This document shows, one piece after another, positions 36,185 through 47,803 of a stretch of 64,000 nucleotides of DNA. Location: the NCBI GenBank assembly GCA_944989445.1, contig CALYLW010000741.1, positions 186,001-250,000 on the forward strand, written 5' to 3'. The notes under the pieces are model-generated. The model saw nothing but the letters and a program-made list of their open reading frames with translations. It was not told the origin of the DNA and searched no databases. A program made the translations under genes and the position numbers. Numbering within the stretch: the first letter of the stretch is position 1; every line of letters starts with the position of its first letter. Source of the DNA: Ampullaceana balthica. Taxonomy: Eukaryota > Mollusca > Gastropoda > Lymnaeidae.

Positions 36185-39100
36185 TAAATTCCTGACTAGT
36201 CATAACTTTTCCCGACTATTTCCCGACTTTCAAGACCGGGAAAATTATTTTAAGAGAATTCCCGACTGAGTGGGGACCCTGGGTTATATTTAAATTATTC
36301 AAATTGATTGCAGTCTCACCCCCATTATGTTATATTTAAACAGTCCTTAAATATGAACGGTCTTAACCTTAGTGAAGAAATATTAGGGTCCCGATATTCC
36401 GATACGATTCCGATTAAATCATTAATCGTCCCATCACTAATTAACGCACATCATGTATATAATTATAAAGAAATTTGGAGCGCATGTTAATATTTAGCCG
36501 CCATATTGGTTTTCGTTTAAGTCGGTGATCGGTTATCTCGGCGCCATTTTTCATACCCCGAGGCCGTCGACTTAAGCGAGCCCCACTGTATTAAATGCAT
36601 AATTATATGTTGTATTTTAGCGATTATAGCGCTAATTTGTAAGTCTTATTAATTTCTAAGTCTTTTTTCGGCTCTATATTTTACATAATCTGGTCACGAT
36701 ACATCCATTTCGTTTATCTAGCACCCTGCTTGCCACATTTTTTACCTGGAACGACCCATGCTAAAATAAATTTACTGGCTGAAGATGTTTTTTAAAAAGT
36801 ATTTTTCATCTATTTTAATGTTCTTAGAAGATAAATAAATATTTTAAAGACAAATTCATTTTTTAATTTCGTTTCTAGATGTTTGATTATTATTTTGTTT
36901 GTTTTTAAGTGAAAAAATTCCATTTGGCATCTTACTTTGACAACCCGGCAAGTAGGGTGCTAGATAAACAAAATGGATGTATCCTACTCCGATTATGTAG
37001 CTTCATGGGCCGAAAAAAAGCCTTAGATATTAATAAGACTTACAAATTAGCGCTGTAATAGCTAAAATATAACATCTTACGTCAAATGCCTTTAAACTTT
37101 AACTTGTAGGAAAACTGTCACTAATATGCCGATTTCAAATTTGAGGACCAATTAATCGCCCGGTATCTTTGCTACGTCTTTCAAATGACTCTCATAATAT
37201 AAATAGTAACAGTCGCGGCCTTGACTTTGACCGTTGTTCATATCATACGCGTACTGTGTGTTAGCTCTCGTACAGAGCCTCGACAACTAAGCAAAGTAAA
37301 ATTTTTAAAAAAAATCTTTCCTCAGCCGTAGGCGAACTAAACTAATAGTGATGACTTGTATATTATTTATAGATCGGAATAGTAAGAAAACGCTTTGATG
37401 TCACAGTCGCTCGCTTTGATGTCATGGTCGCTTGCATATTGGTTCTGGTATTCTGCCGCAACACAACAAAATATTAACTCCGCGTAATAGGCTTATAACA
37501 AAGTTACGGCTAACCGGCTAACCATAAACAACCTTATCATGTACATAAAGAAATTGCAAGCACATGTTAATATTTTGCAGCCATATTGGTTTTCGTTTAT
37601 CTCGATCATCGGTTATCTCGACGTTTTTTGGCAAACCCCTCCGTCGACATAAACCGGTTCTACTGTAGCTCAAGATGATTTGGTGCAATGACAAGCAGTC
37701 ATAACTAATACATTGTATATTGTGTTCTGGTAATCACACATTTCTTACATACAAAAATCAAAACTGCTACTTTAATTAATTTTTTTAAAAGCAAAATCTA
37801 TCACATTAATGTTAATATTGAAGAACACCTATTATTCTTCAAACTGAGCAATTATGCTGATTATAAATGTGGTGATTAATTAGTGAAATCCTATTCATTA
37901 CCTTAGTCTCATTTTTATGACCCTATTTCAGACACCGAATCGAGTTGATGAACAATATCGAACTAACTCTACAGACAATGGAGAATATGTCTCTTTATCA
38001 CCATCAAGAATTGAAAATAAACCTACTACAAAGACCATAACTATTAGTCGTGCAATGAAGGCCTATATGGAGAGGGCTAGGACCCATGGTATGTATTTTC
38101 AAGTTAACTCTGAAATACTAACATCAATTATTAAGAAATTATTAAGAATACTGCAAAACTGGTAATATTGCCTTAAAAACTCTTGGAAAGAAAAATGTAC
38201 AGTACATGTATATACTGACTTATAGGTGGCACCAATAGTTTGGTCACAACAATAAATGTTCAACTTGGGTTTTGCTGTTGACCCCCCAAGATAGGTTGCT
38301 CTATAATCTGGGGCATAATTGTTTGTCATAATCTAGTTTGTACTCTGCTTGACCATATTTCCTTTCTTCAATTTACACTATTCCCACAGGATTTTTCTAT
38401 TAACACTTAAAGTTTTATGCTTGTTTTGAGTTCCAACTTTCTTTGACAAATTCGACAAGTTTAATTTTTAAATGACTTATGGTGCCTTTATTGTTAGATG
38501 TTTCCATGATTAATAAAATTCCTGTCCAGTGAAGTAAAGCCACCTACATTATACTTATGCACATTATCAGAGGCAACATCTACCGTCTGAGGTTCTCAAT
38601 ATTTTCTCATGTTGAGTAGATAAGTCGTACCCATGATTTTTTCAAAATTTTCAGTAAAATAATGTTAACTGTACAAAAGAATTAAGGTAAATAAATAACA
38701 TTTCTATCTGTTAATATTTTGAATCTATATTTTTAGAGTATTTTACTTTGAAATGAGGTTAAATTTTAGGCATTTTTCTGCATTTGAAGATTTAGTTTAA
38801 CTTGTGAAATTATTACAAATTTACTAATGGATTTTTTTATATCTGTAAAAACTATCCTTTTTTATTCTCAGACAGCATGATGCAAGCTGAGGTGGCAGAT
38901 TATGAAATAGGAAAACGGCACCTTGCTAATATAATGGGAGAAGATCCAGATAATTTCACACAGGCAGATGTTGATGTAAATATTCTATTCTATAATAAGA
39001 TTTTTAAAAAATGTAGCTACTTTCAATAGTTGGGAATTAGCGGAATGATATTTATTCATTAAAATTTTGTCATTTTGCTGATAAAAATGATTTCCCTACA

Positions 39101-42100
39101 CAGAGAGCCATTGAGTATTTACTACCATCTGGTATATTTGACAAGAAAGCTCGGCCTATTTTGAAAGTAAGTTTTATTTCTGTAATGACTGTTTTTGCGA
39201 AGTGACAGTTTTCTAAAATAATTTCTTTTAAGCCCCAGTAAACTGACATTTTAAAAAAAGTTTATGGACAGAATTGCTTAGCCTGGAAATTTTTATGCCC
39301 TTCTGGTGACTAATCATTATTCTCTTTTTAACAAATCAAAGCCCAATCAAAATATTCTTATACTTACAGATTTTATTGACTTTAAGTGAAATATTTTAAA
39401 ATGTTTTCTAACTGTAAATTCTAATTTGCTTCTTCACCTCTAGAATCCGTATGACATATTTCCTAAAAGAAAAGGTAAATACAGTACCTGAAATTAATTA
39501 ATTTTTAAAGTTATGTTTATGGCCTAATTAAATTGTAAATATTGCACTCACCTTTTTAGTGCAACCTTTATGTGAAATATTGGGTTTATAGAATGATATG
39601 CCATTTCATGTGCCCTGGTCAGAGGCGGCGTTAGGTACGCGTGAGGCCTGGTGCAACAATGACCCCCCGGGGCCCCCCTAGATTAGATCAATTCTCGCGC
39701 AAACTCAGTAGTGCAATATCTGCCGGCTCTTTTGTTACTAAAATATAGTCTCAAGTCAGAAATGCGGGGCCCCCCAAAGCGCGGGGCCTGGGGCAATTAC
39801 TCCAGCTGCCATCCCCAAAGGCCGCTCTTGGCCCTGGTCCCAATTTAGTCAGATAATTATTGGATAGTTGTGTTTAATGTTTAGAAGAAAATAATTTTTG
39901 AAAAATAAAAATAAAATTTTAGAACGTAAATAGAGCAATTTTTGCCTTTTTTTCTTCTCTCCAGCTGCCCAGTTCAGTTTGGAAGGACGGCCATTGCACT
40001 GGCTGTACTACACTGCATTGCCAAATTTCTACAATATTCTATATGTAAATATTGTATTCTAGATTTTATTAAAGGTTATATATTAATGAACTTTAAAAAA
40101 AAATTGTCTCTTGTGATTGCTCTATTTGGAACACTTATATATCTTAAATTGTCATTTATTTTATTAAATGAATGCTTTCCCAGAACAAGCGTTTTGTTTT
40201 ACATTTTAAAATATCAAATTTTCTTCAGGATATCACTCTTAAGATGGAGGATTTAAAAGCATTAGAGGACAAACTTCTTTCTGAAAACAAAACTGATGAA
40301 CTTAATGTGCCCCCATTGTAAGTTAATTTTCTTGTTTGTCGATACCCTTAAATCATTAAAATCCCAGTGACAATATTAAAAAGATCTTTTATTTTCTTGA
40401 TATATTTTAAAAAAAATAGTTTGAGTTACCGTTACTCTGTTATTTCAAAAGGCAATAAAGAAAGAGTAATGGACTTTTGATGAACATACAGTTAGTACCT
40501 TATGGAACTATGGAGATTAATATATTTTCATTACAACCCAAGGGGATACGGTGGTTGAGTGGCAGCGCTCTCGACTGGCGTACCGATGGTCACGGGGTCG
40601 AATCCATTGGAAGCCATGGATTTGTTCCCGGGGCCTAGGGCGTCCCCGAGTCCACCCAGCTTCGAGTGGGTACCTAACGCATAGTTAGGGAAAATAAAGG
40701 GCGGCTGGGTAATGCGTGGAACCCTTATAGCCGTGGCATGTGAACGCTGCATCACTTGCCAAAATCAACTGCTGCCTTGCAGATGGTCTTGGCTGACCAA
40801 AGGCTATGGAAGCACATCCAGAAAAAACAGCAGGCTGAATTCGGAGACCACGGGCCGATTGGCGCAAAACTCGTAGGCACGCAATATTCAAATTGAGAAC
40901 GAAGAAGAAAAGATTACAACCCAAATTCAAGCAGACTGAAATTCTCCTGAGAATTCCCTAAATTTGTTGAAAGAATGACTACAAGTGAAGTGTCTTCTTC
41001 AGTGATTAATTTTAGCTCTACTCTTTACAGAAATCTCACCAGCAGTGAGTGGCTAACATATCAGCAATTACAAAATAAAGTAGTAGAAAAGGTTCAAGAA
41101 AAGTATGTAAGTATAAAACAAATGCAGTAAATGTTTTATAAACCACAAATTGTTCATTATTTAAATTTAAAAAAAAATATTTTTTTTCAATTTCTTTTGT
41201 TCAGATTTACAAATTGTTATCATATTGGTAAATAGGAGTTAGGAGCAAAAGTGTAGTCACTATTTTGTGTGCATCACCAATTTTTTATTGTATTTTTTCT
41301 TGCAGTACCAACACTTAATAGTTATGATGGAAAGGCTGGTGTCTCATCCTTTAGCTCACAGAGAGCTTGCTTTCATTATGCAGTTTAGAAATGTATTACA
41401 GATTGAATCTTTAGATACAAATCCCCCTCAAGTGAGATATTTTATTATATTTCTCGAATTTTAATTAGTAATTAGTATAATGCTTTTAAAAATGCCCAAT
41501 TGCAATATTTTAATTTACACAAAAGTTTTTCATTGAAAATGTTATTTTCTTTGCTTGAGACATTGAAAATATTTAGTTGTGCAACATTTTTGGTAGTAAA
41601 AATTGTTGAGTAATCATTTCAAACCTTTGAAATACAATTTTAGGTTGAGTATGATGCTGAAGGAAGAAGTTTTGCTTGTGGTGAAGGTAAAGTTGCTTCT
41701 TTTTTAAATCTCTTATATTTAACTTAACTGTCTTGTCGTAGTGGTCAGTCCCGCGGAAAAACAAAAGTAAAAAATGACCCACTTTCCGTGATGCTAGCGA
41801 GCTGAAATTTTGCACATAGACTTTTGTCACCTAACAATGCATTGTATTCAAATTTCAGATCGATCGAATGTACCGTAATTAAATGAATGAATCTTTAGTT
41901 TATATCTATGTAGCATGTCTAGCGCCTGCTATAGTTGACCTCCACGGGAGTTTAACTCCAGCCCTCGAGATATTACATGGGTCTGTCGCGCGGTGCGTGT
42001 TATATTGAACATAATCAATACTTTTAGTTATGTCTCATATATAAGGGATTTATAGTCAAAAACTTTGTTTTTACTGGTTTTTTAATTCCTATTCTAAAGC

Positions 42101-45100
42101 TGATTTCTTTGTGTGGAAATATTTCACGGTAGGAAATGGGTTGATCAGCTTAGGCTTAATTAAGAGAGAGACATTAGAGTTTTATAAACGTTTTCTGCGG
42201 TTGAATAATGATTGTTGATGCCCAAAGTTCCAATAATACAATTGATACTGTAGATTGCCTAGTCCAAGTGTAATGTCATCGCTATTCCAGATGTCTAAGA
42301 TCCTGACACTGATAATAATGAAATTAGTATGACTAAATTTAGGTCCTAATTTAACCTAAGTGCCGTCACTGTAGGTCAGAGGGCAGGATCTTGCATGCAA
42401 GGTGATTTTAAAAATGGTTTGTTTCAGCCTGAGAAATGTATATTGTTAAAAAATAAAAAGGAAGCATTTTAGTTTTACAGGGAAAATATTTGCAAACCAA
42501 TTCATTATTTAGTGTTGTTTGACAATCTGGTGAGAGCACCTAAGAAGGAAAAGGGTGGTAACAAAAGATTAGGGGTGTACCGGATTTCGGCTTCATAAAT
42601 CCTGCCACGCCGGTAGAGCCACAAAATATATACATATATAATAGCTCAGGCAAATCCGAAATTCTGCCATTGTTACAAATCTGCCTCCTCCGGCTTCAGC
42701 CGAATTTTACTTCATAAATCTGGCCTAATCCGATTTCGGCCGGATTTTAAAAATTTGAATCCAGTACAACCCTACAAAACATGAGTGGGATGGATGGACA
42801 GAAAGCAGTAACTAATAATTTATGTTAAGCATATCGGCAGAGCAAGTATTAGGAGACCTGGTTATAAATAACTGAGTCTATCACCTCCTTTCTAATGCTT
42901 GTTAGAGAGGGAGTAATAATTACTCATGACTTTCAAAAGCGGAATAGGAGATACCAAATGTAACATGTTGCGTAGCTATTTAGTCAATGCACAATAAGTT
43001 AAGTATTTTTGTGTGTGTGCATTATCATCTATATCTTTGAAGAGCTGATAATGCTATTGGATGTGTCTCTTCTTGTATAAGGTACAAATGATGGTAATAT
43101 GAATAATATTTCTAAAAAAGTATTTTGCCTATGAGATAGATGTCAGCAACCTCAGGTTTGTGGACAAAAACTGTTTCACATATTAAAAGGGTTAAATGTT
43201 GAAAAACAGTGACTATGACCAGAAACTTTTTGTTTAGAATCCATGTGCTTTAAACTCATGACATTTTTTATGTATTGTTGCTATTTTATAGAAGCATATC
43301 CTTATAAATCCATGGATCCAATAAGTTAAACTTACCTAAGTTTTATTATAAACATTCCAGACGAATTTCAGAATAAGTCCTTGTGAAAATAAATTTTGTT
43401 ACTTCTCAGGAACAAGAAAAGATTCTTGGGCCCATGTTAAATTATACATGCCAGGAACTGGAAAAGTAACTATTAACGGCAAAGATTTATCCTACTTCAC
43501 TAATTTTCTGTACAGGTAAGTCTGCTGTCATAAATTGTAGATTTCTAATGTCAATAATTAATTTCATTAAAAACAAATAATTTGATGCTCACTGGGTTTA
43601 CTGATTGAGCTGTATCTTTCCCAGAGAGAGTCTTTTATTCCCACTTATAGTGGCAGATGTGATTGGGAAAGTGGACATTGAAGCAGAGGCCAAGTATGGA
43701 GGACCTACCGGCCATTGTGGTGCAATCAGATTGGGTATTTCCAGAGCCTTGTGTGCATTTGTTGACAAGGATGTTATAGAAAGGCTACGGCTAGGTAGGT
43801 CTCCTGAATTTGTTTATCATATTGTTATTTGTTGACATATTCACTTGCACAGGAAATGTGTAGCTGGGAAGTGCAATTGGGGATAGTTTATGAGTCGTCT
43901 CTCCTTTATGATCTGTTAAACACTTTCATTTTGTTTTATTTTCCATCTTTACTGCATATATGGTATAGTATTAACCCTACCGCCCCTGAAGCCCCCAGCC
44001 TAACTCTCCCTATACCTGGGTTCCCTGGCATTAAAGAGAAAAAACGAACATACTTTAAATTAAAAAAAGTTACTTACATGCAAAGTAGTGCTTGGAATGG
44101 AATAAAACTTTGAGAAATTGTAGAAAATATGTTTATTTTTTATTTAGTGCCAATTTTGTACCTTTATGCACTGATCCAGTTAGCAGAAAAAATATTTTTT
44201 CACAACACATGGATTGTCTGTATAAGAAATTCTAGGATTTTCTTGTTGTATCTGGAATGGTTTTCTACACACGCTTCACATGTCATACACACAACACACT
44301 ACTATAATTAGCTCTAACATGGTGTTACTTGACCTAGAAACGTATTCTTGATAAAATTATGACTTAGATACTGAAAAAATCAAAAGAATAAAACACATAA
44401 ACCAAGTTCCAAGTGCTTGATTCATCAGACACTCGTCTTACATTGAATTTTCAAAAACATTTCCCATAATAAACACACACAAATAAATTCAAAACATTGG
44501 GGCAGCCATTTGCAATGACTTTTATTTAGGTTACACGCCGATTGGTTAGTTATTTTTAGAACTTCCCTAGGGTTTTCCACATGCTTACCCAAAAACCTAG
44601 AATGCGGTAACTCGTTATATAGGAATTAAAAAAATTACCTAATATTCGGTAACTCGAGTCGGTAGGGTTAATGGCCATCATACTGAGTCACTATTCAAAG
44701 CTCTCGTGTAACCAGAATGTCAATTTGTTAGTTAAGCTAACTACTAGTTTATATGTTATCTAATGATTTTTAGAGAGCTGATAATGAATGGACAGTATTT
44801 CAGAAATATAACAGAACTAGTGTATCGCTTAAAAATTACAGAAGTTTTCAAAATAAATACACAACAGATTAAATAATAACGTAATACAGAAATTTCATTT
44901 ATTTTTATTTTATTCATTTATTTCCCTATTGAACAATTTTATGCGGACGTTCGAAAAGAGTTATTTTTTGGTGCAGCAATTTGGTGCGCTGCCTTCTAAA
45001 ATTAGTAGCGTCACAGACAGATGTGACATACATTGCAAATTATGTATATTGATTACTTTGGAGAAAATTTCTAGTTTGCAGGTAATGATGGGACCAAAGT

Positions 45101-47803
45101 ATAACAAGGGAAATCATGTACCATATAGATAGTGGTGATCAATTAATTCACAGCTTTGATGAACTAGCAGGGATGAAAATCTAAAATCACTTGAAACCAT
45201 TAAATCTGGCAAATAAAAACCCAACTAAATTATTTTAATGATGTGTTCAGGCACATTTCCAACAAAAGCTTCATTGTCCCAGACAACAGTATGTAACTTT
45301 CTACTTTCTTTCTACCAATATACAACACTAGAAAATATGAATTCGTTACATTCTCTATACAGGATATATTTTAATGGTTGGGAGTGGAGTGATGGGGGTC
45401 TATGGAAATTTCAAGTGAAAAGATGTTAATTCCATGTCAGTTTTTTAGGTCCTTGAAAGATTATTTTTTAAATTAAAAGACCAAAAATATACAGGGCTAT
45501 TTTTCCTCATCTTTTTAACATTAATTCAATATATAAATTGGAAGAATATCTACTGTAAATACTTGAAACACCAAAAAAATAAGATCAAATGGTTTGGGCC
45601 GGCTTATAAGCACATAAATGTCTGGGACAAGCAGAATGACTAGCTGGTTATGGAATTTTCAAATGCTTTCCACCAATGTGAATCATAGTTGGCTACTACA
45701 CAATTTACAGAGATATGGGATCCAAAGCACTATGAAAATATGGATCTCTCGTTTTCTCAAAGATAGATGTCTGGCAGAAGTGGTAGACAGCAAAATCTCA
45801 TCTTTTGTTTTTGTCAGGTCCGGGGTTCAGTCATGTCAGTATTAGGCTTCTGTTTATTCCAAGCACATACCAATAACTTGCCTAAGAAGCTGACCTACCA
45901 AGCAAGATTGTTTGCTGAAGACACAGCTGTGTACAGGCTGTTGTAGCTCTAACCATGATCAGCTACAACACTAACTCAACCAGTTAGCTGAGTGGGGGAA
46001 AAAGTTGATGAAAGTTTCATCCATCTAAGTTCCAAACTCTTAATTTCAAGAAGCAGAAACCCTCAACATACCCTTACGAACTTCATGCCCATATCCTTGA
46101 GTCATTTTCTTCAGTTAGGTTCGCTGGGACGAACATATTGACACTATGTGTAGCGGAGGTAATAGTTCCTTAGGGTTTCTAAGGTGAAACCTCAAGATAG
46201 GAAACTCTAGGGTTAAAGAAACAGCCTTTGTCCTGTTGATATTGGATCATTTGTCTACAACATACAACTAGAAGATCACAAACTGATCAGAGGCAGTCCA
46301 GCGACGGGTAGCATGCTCTTTCCCAAGATGTCACAGAAAAACATTAAGTGTTGACAGCATGCTAGAAACGCTTTGCTGGCAACCACTGAACAAACAGTGA
46401 CAACTGGCCAGGCTAGCAGTGCTGTTCAAATTAACTAATGGGCAAGTTCTTTGCTCTAGCATAGAACATAAGCTCATCCCTCAAAGACGTGGCCATGATA
46501 GACAATACAGACTAATAAAAACAAAAAGCCAGTACAGGAGCTGCTCATACCTGCCAAGGACAATTAGTGACTGGAACAAGCTTCCAAGTAGATCATGTGA
46601 GCTGACAACAATTAATGCATTTCCGTCTATTGCCTCCTGCTCCCCAACCTCTATGTAACGTCTCTTGGTGATGTATTACTTGTTAATGTGTTTTGTAGGC
46701 GTTCTCACAATACAAAATCTTTCATACAATAATCCTCTGAAGAATTAATGTCAATAAAATAACTTTAATATGCACACTATGTACACAAATATAACTTTGA
46801 GGTTTCACAACGTGGAGACATCAGCCACACATTCGCCATTACTCTCAGAACTCATTTCGCGGGCTTTTACCCATGTGACCTCTCTGTCACTAATCTCGTG
46901 ATTCTCACGTGACACTCTAGTCTCTAATACCCTATGAGCAGCCCGACCAGGGATAATCTTCTCTGATATTTAAACAAAACCTCAACTTTTTACAGGAATC
47001 ATAATGATAAGAGTTGATCGTGTGCCCTTAATAAACAGAGGACAAAATCTCCAACAATCAATTTATCATCATCTCCTAGTTGAGTGTGTGGTAAAAAAAA
47101 TATTACTCTCATAAATAAATTTTATCCACACAATCCACCACTCATTTCATAATTCTCATTTCTGATATTTCATAATTATATTAACCATTGATTAATACAA
47201 TCATTGAAGCTATATTATTGTTCGGATATCATTGCAAGTTTGATACCATGGCCAATGAACATAGCTGTGAGGCAAGAGCTGTAATTTGTCAGATTTCCAT
47301 GAATCTATACCCTACAGTGGAGGTTGATTTATCAAGCATAGTCACGTTATGCTTTAAATATTACCCTGACACAGTTGAAATTTTATGATTTTTAACAAGA
47401 ATTTTCCTGTTCTTTTTGTTGATACACACAGCAGGAGTACCACATTTTACCCTGGCAAAAATTTTTTTAAATTGTGTTAGTCTTATGCGTTATTCATTTT
47501 CTTGGTTGCCTTATGTGTTTACAAAAATTACACTTAATCTATACCCGGCTATAATTATTAATCAAATATTGTTTATTGGCAGCTGGCTTGTTAACTAGAG
47601 ACCCAAGAAAGAGAGAAAGAAAGAAGCCTGGACAAGAAAAAGCTAGAAAGAAATTTACTTGGTCAGTTTCAGAAATCTGTGTCTTTGTGATTTTAAAAAA
47701 TCTGTTTGCAGTAAGGACAAATAGCATAGAAATTGCTTAATTATTTTATAGCACTCTTGTCATAACTATAAACATTTTTGTATTCAACAGGAAAAAGAGA
47801 TAG
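33952..47803 (+). CDS. MRPS9: Mitochondrial small ribosomal subunit protein uS9m, 14 exons, complete
   Basis: Nuclear-encoded protein of the mitoribosome small subunit. Coding exons: 33952-34056, 37932-38088, 38872-38975, 39104-39166, 39444-39474, 39965-40044, 40229-40317, 41031-41106, 41306-41431, 41644-41686, 43410-43515, 43625-43794, 47583-47661, 47791-47803; 1242 nt, all phases close, 413 residues (human MRPS9 has 396). Exon 1 encodes a presequence, [16 protein letters not shown], rich in Arg and hydrophobic residues with no acid until near its end. The mitochondrial-specific middle has [19 protein letters not shown] and [17 protein letters not shown]. The universal S9 fold occupies about 292-413: [22 protein letters not shown], and [20 protein letters not shown], ending FTWKKR as in the family. 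The last exon supplies only four codons plus a split Trp base. A polyadenylation signal AATAAA is at 47936. Confidence 0.96.
34205..34937. mobile_element. Foldback hAT-like element, copy 1
   Basis: About 730 bp, nearly a full inverted repeat. The right end CTGCAGGATTACC and left arm CTCGTGAGAACTTACGTTTTTA mirror each other, with ATTAAATGCATT, GCGCTAATTTGTGAGTC and TTTTTTCGGCTCT present in each arm. A short unique core contains TTTAAAGACAATTTCATTTT. The left tip is eroded (GTTCCTGTAG for GGTAATCCTGCAG). The same family is at 35034 and 49537. In MRPS9 intron 1. No transposase. Confidence 0.75.
35034..37080. mobile_element. Foldback hAT-like element, copy 2, split by insertion
   Basis: Left arm 35034-35112 (GGTAATCCTGCAGTTTC, CTCGTGAGAACTTAC) resumes at 36589 with TTAAATGCATAATTATATG and the core, exactly where a 1476-bp pogo-like element interrupts it at a TA. 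The outer part of the right arm is missing: after AATATAACATCTTA near 37080 the expected end does not follow. It is replaced by another repeat that runs to about 37669 and finishes GGTTCTACTGTA, itself resembling a pogo-type right end. Confidence 0.75.
35113..36588. mobile_element. pogo/Tigger-like element with TA duplication
   Basis: Ends CAGTGGGGCCGACTTAATTC (left) and, in reverse, CAGTGGGGCTCGCTTAAGTC (right), flanked by TA on each side (35111-35112, 36589-36590). The CAGTGG start and TA target are typical of pogo-type Tc1/mariner relatives. No transposase frame is recognisable in 1476 bp, so it is non-autonomous or gutted. It contains an (AT)n run at 36160-36187 and the fragment CCATATTGGTTTTCGTTTAA, which recurs at 37580. 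Inserted into foldback copy 2. Confidence 0.85.
39620..39830. mobile_element. hAT-type MITE, 211 bp, duplication GCCCTGGT
   Basis: G+C-rich non-coding element in MRPS9 intron 5. Left end CAGAGGCGGCGTTAGG, right end in reverse CAAGAGCGGCCTTTGG. Perfect 8-bp duplication GCCCTGGT at 39612-39619 and 39831-39838. The interior has two GGGGCCCCCC blocks. An hAT origin is inferred from the 8-bp duplication and CAG-like ends. Confidence 0.87.
40542..40912 (+). mobile_element. tRNA-derived SINE, copy 2, full length
   Basis: Begins GGGGATACGGTGGTTGAGTG (A-box region) with the B-box GGGGTCGAATCC about 50 bases on, continues with a body shared with the minus-strand copy at 16650-16927 (GGCCTAGGGCGT, CTGGGTAATGCGTGGAACCC, GCTGCATCACTTGCC), and ends in an A-rich tail GAAGAAGAAAAG. 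A perfect 12-bp target duplication, ATTACAACCCAA, is at 40530-40541 and 40913-40924. The 3' part after about 40780 differs from copy 1, so the two copies have different tails. In MRPS9 intron 7; short frames on the minus strand here are not genes. Confidence 0.9.
41740..42085 (-). repeat. Single inverted copy of the 520-bp repeat
   Basis: In MRPS9 intron 10. Read on the minus strand it matches the array at 1440-3003, with TTTTTGACTATAAATCCCTT, TATATGAGACATAAC, GATCGATCTGAAATTTGAA, GCATTGTTAGGTGAC and GAAAGTGGGTCATTTTTTAC. The central part between the two conserved blocks differs. This shows that the repeat is dispersed and not only a local tandem. Confidence 0.75.
42569..42773. mobile_element. 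hAT-type MITE, 205 bp
   Basis: Ends TTAGGGGTGTACCGGATTT and, in reverse, AGGGTTGTACTGGATTC. Flanked by ACAAAAGA (42561-42568) and ACAAAACA (42774-42781), an 8-bp duplication with one mismatch. The interior repeats a GGATTTCGGC / GCCGGATTT motif several times in both orientations. Non-coding. In MRPS9 intron 10. Confidence 0.75.
44816..45056 (+). repeat. Dispersed repeat R2, copy 2
   Basis: Matches 18486-18785: ACTAGTGTATCGC, GAAGTTTTCAAAATAAATAC, GTTCGAAAAGAGTTATTTTT, GGTGCGCTGCC, GACATACATTGCAAATTATG. In MRPS9 intron 12. Lacks the direct flanking duplication I looked for. Confidence 0.7.
45598..46660 (+). pseudogene. Degenerate non-LTR retrotransposon reverse transcriptase
   Basis: Broken plus-strand frames in MRPS9 intron 12 follow the order of a Jockey/CR1-type reverse transcriptase from the middle of the polymerase to the C-terminus. 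[20 protein letters not shown] lies at about 45690-45750, then VRSGVQS near 45820, [10 protein letters not shown] near 45910, [10 protein letters not shown] near 46120, and [15 protein letters not shown] near 46550-46590. The FADD active-site motif reads FAED. Stops and shifts are frequent. It differs in sequence from the better-preserved LINE at 56384, so it is another lineage or much older. Confidence 0.8.

Noticed and set aside
39942..40256. 104-codon plus-strand frame
   Set aside because: Spans MRPS9 exon 6 in the wrong frame and continues into the intron. The real exon is 39965-40044.
43829..44113. 94-codon plus-strand frame after MRPS9 exon 12
   Set aside because: Lies in the intron beyond a good donor at 43795, with no similarity; the family C-terminus is supplied by exons at 47583 and 47791.
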